From positions 24,092,001 through 24,156,000 of the forward strand of contig JAWQUS010000025.1 of the NCBI GenBank assembly GCA_036365455.1: a stretch of DNA of 64,000 bases, written 5' to 3'. Numbering within the stretch: position 1 is the first letter of the stretch; every line of letters starts with the position of its first letter. The position numbers and the translations under genes were made by a program. Below the pieces are notes generated by a model. That model was not told the origin of the DNA and ran no database searches. It saw nothing but the letters and a program-made list of their open reading frames with translations. Source of the DNA: Macrosoma leucophasiata. Lineage: Eukaryota > Arthropoda > Insecta > Lepidoptera > Hedylidae. This document shows positions 63,769 through 64,000 of the stretch, one piece after another.

Positions 63769-64000
63769 AATCTCACAATAATAAACAGCCACTATACGAA
63801 CGTTCACCTACCGTAACGTCAATCTTGAACGTAATTACAAAAGTTGCGAAGAGCTCAAACTTCGCCCCGCAAGTGCCCTAATTTGTTTGAGTAGACCTGC
63901 AACGCAATTATAAAAGATCCCCTGTTCGTTCTAATTCGATTGCGGCTTGAATATTGCAATTATTGTGATTACCTGTTGACTGTTATGATTTAGTGAAGCA

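Overview
This is a gene-poor, AT-rich eukaryotic stretch built almost entirely of transposable elements. The elements point to a moth or butterfly (Lepidoptera). They include a Dong/R4-type LINE sitting in (TAA)n, RTE and jockey LINEs of lepidopteran type, SINE-like repeats ending in a CR1-type 3' tail (ATCACTTAACATCA...TTTGCCAC), and repeats starting ACTAGCTGTGCCCGCGACTT. The assignment is inferred from element types, not from a host gene. I recognise no host protein-coding exon, rRNA gene or canonical tRNA gene. This looks like intergenic or deep intronic DNA.

Letters are used for repeat families. A is a ~290 bp SINE-like repeat with a fixed 5' end and poly(A) tail (about 35 copies or fragments on both strands). 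B is a ~355 bp SINE whose 5' end resembles the 3' half of 5S rRNA and whose tail is (ATT)n (8 copies). C, G and H are tRNA-headed SINEs. D is a ~100 bp foldback module, and F is a longer relative of D. E is a ~0.6 kb non-coding repeat. I is a repeat sharing its 3' end with RTE LINEs. K is a short retroposon.

Layout: 1-8 kb holds A, B, C, D, E, G and H copies. 8.4-9.8 kb is a broken jockey/CR1-group reverse transcriptase (minus) with a K insertion. 10-17.5 kb holds G, C, E, H and I, including a 192-bp-arm inverted repeat at 14.3-14.8 kb. 19.9-21.4 kb is a 5'-truncated RTE insertion with a 12 bp target duplication, followed by an older RTE relic on the minus strand. 23.8-24.9 kb is a 1 kb GC-rich minisatellite inside a D/F repeat. 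29.6-33.6 kb is the centrepiece: an intact 1201-codon Dong/R4-like LINE inserted in the (TAA)n tail of a B SINE. That SINE itself sits, with a 14 bp target duplication, in a degenerate ~0.4 kb tandem array extending to 36.6 kb. 36.7-42.2 kb has A, D, E, F and B copies and nested MITEs. 43.6-47.1 kb is a jockey-clade element whose ORF2 is broken only by in-frame stops. 50.9-52.2 kb is a ~0.55 kb tandem repeat. 52.3-64 kb is dense in A copies, with B, H, I, a MITE, a GC-rich element flanked by (ATT)n, and C.

The elements interact by nesting. B and I carry the 3' end seen on RTE LINEs, so RTE machinery probably moves them. Family A carries a CR1-type tail. SINE and LINE tails made of TAA/ATT repeats appear to serve as landing sites for TAA-specific LINEs. 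Perfect short-loop palindromes inside A copies suggest snap-back synthesis.
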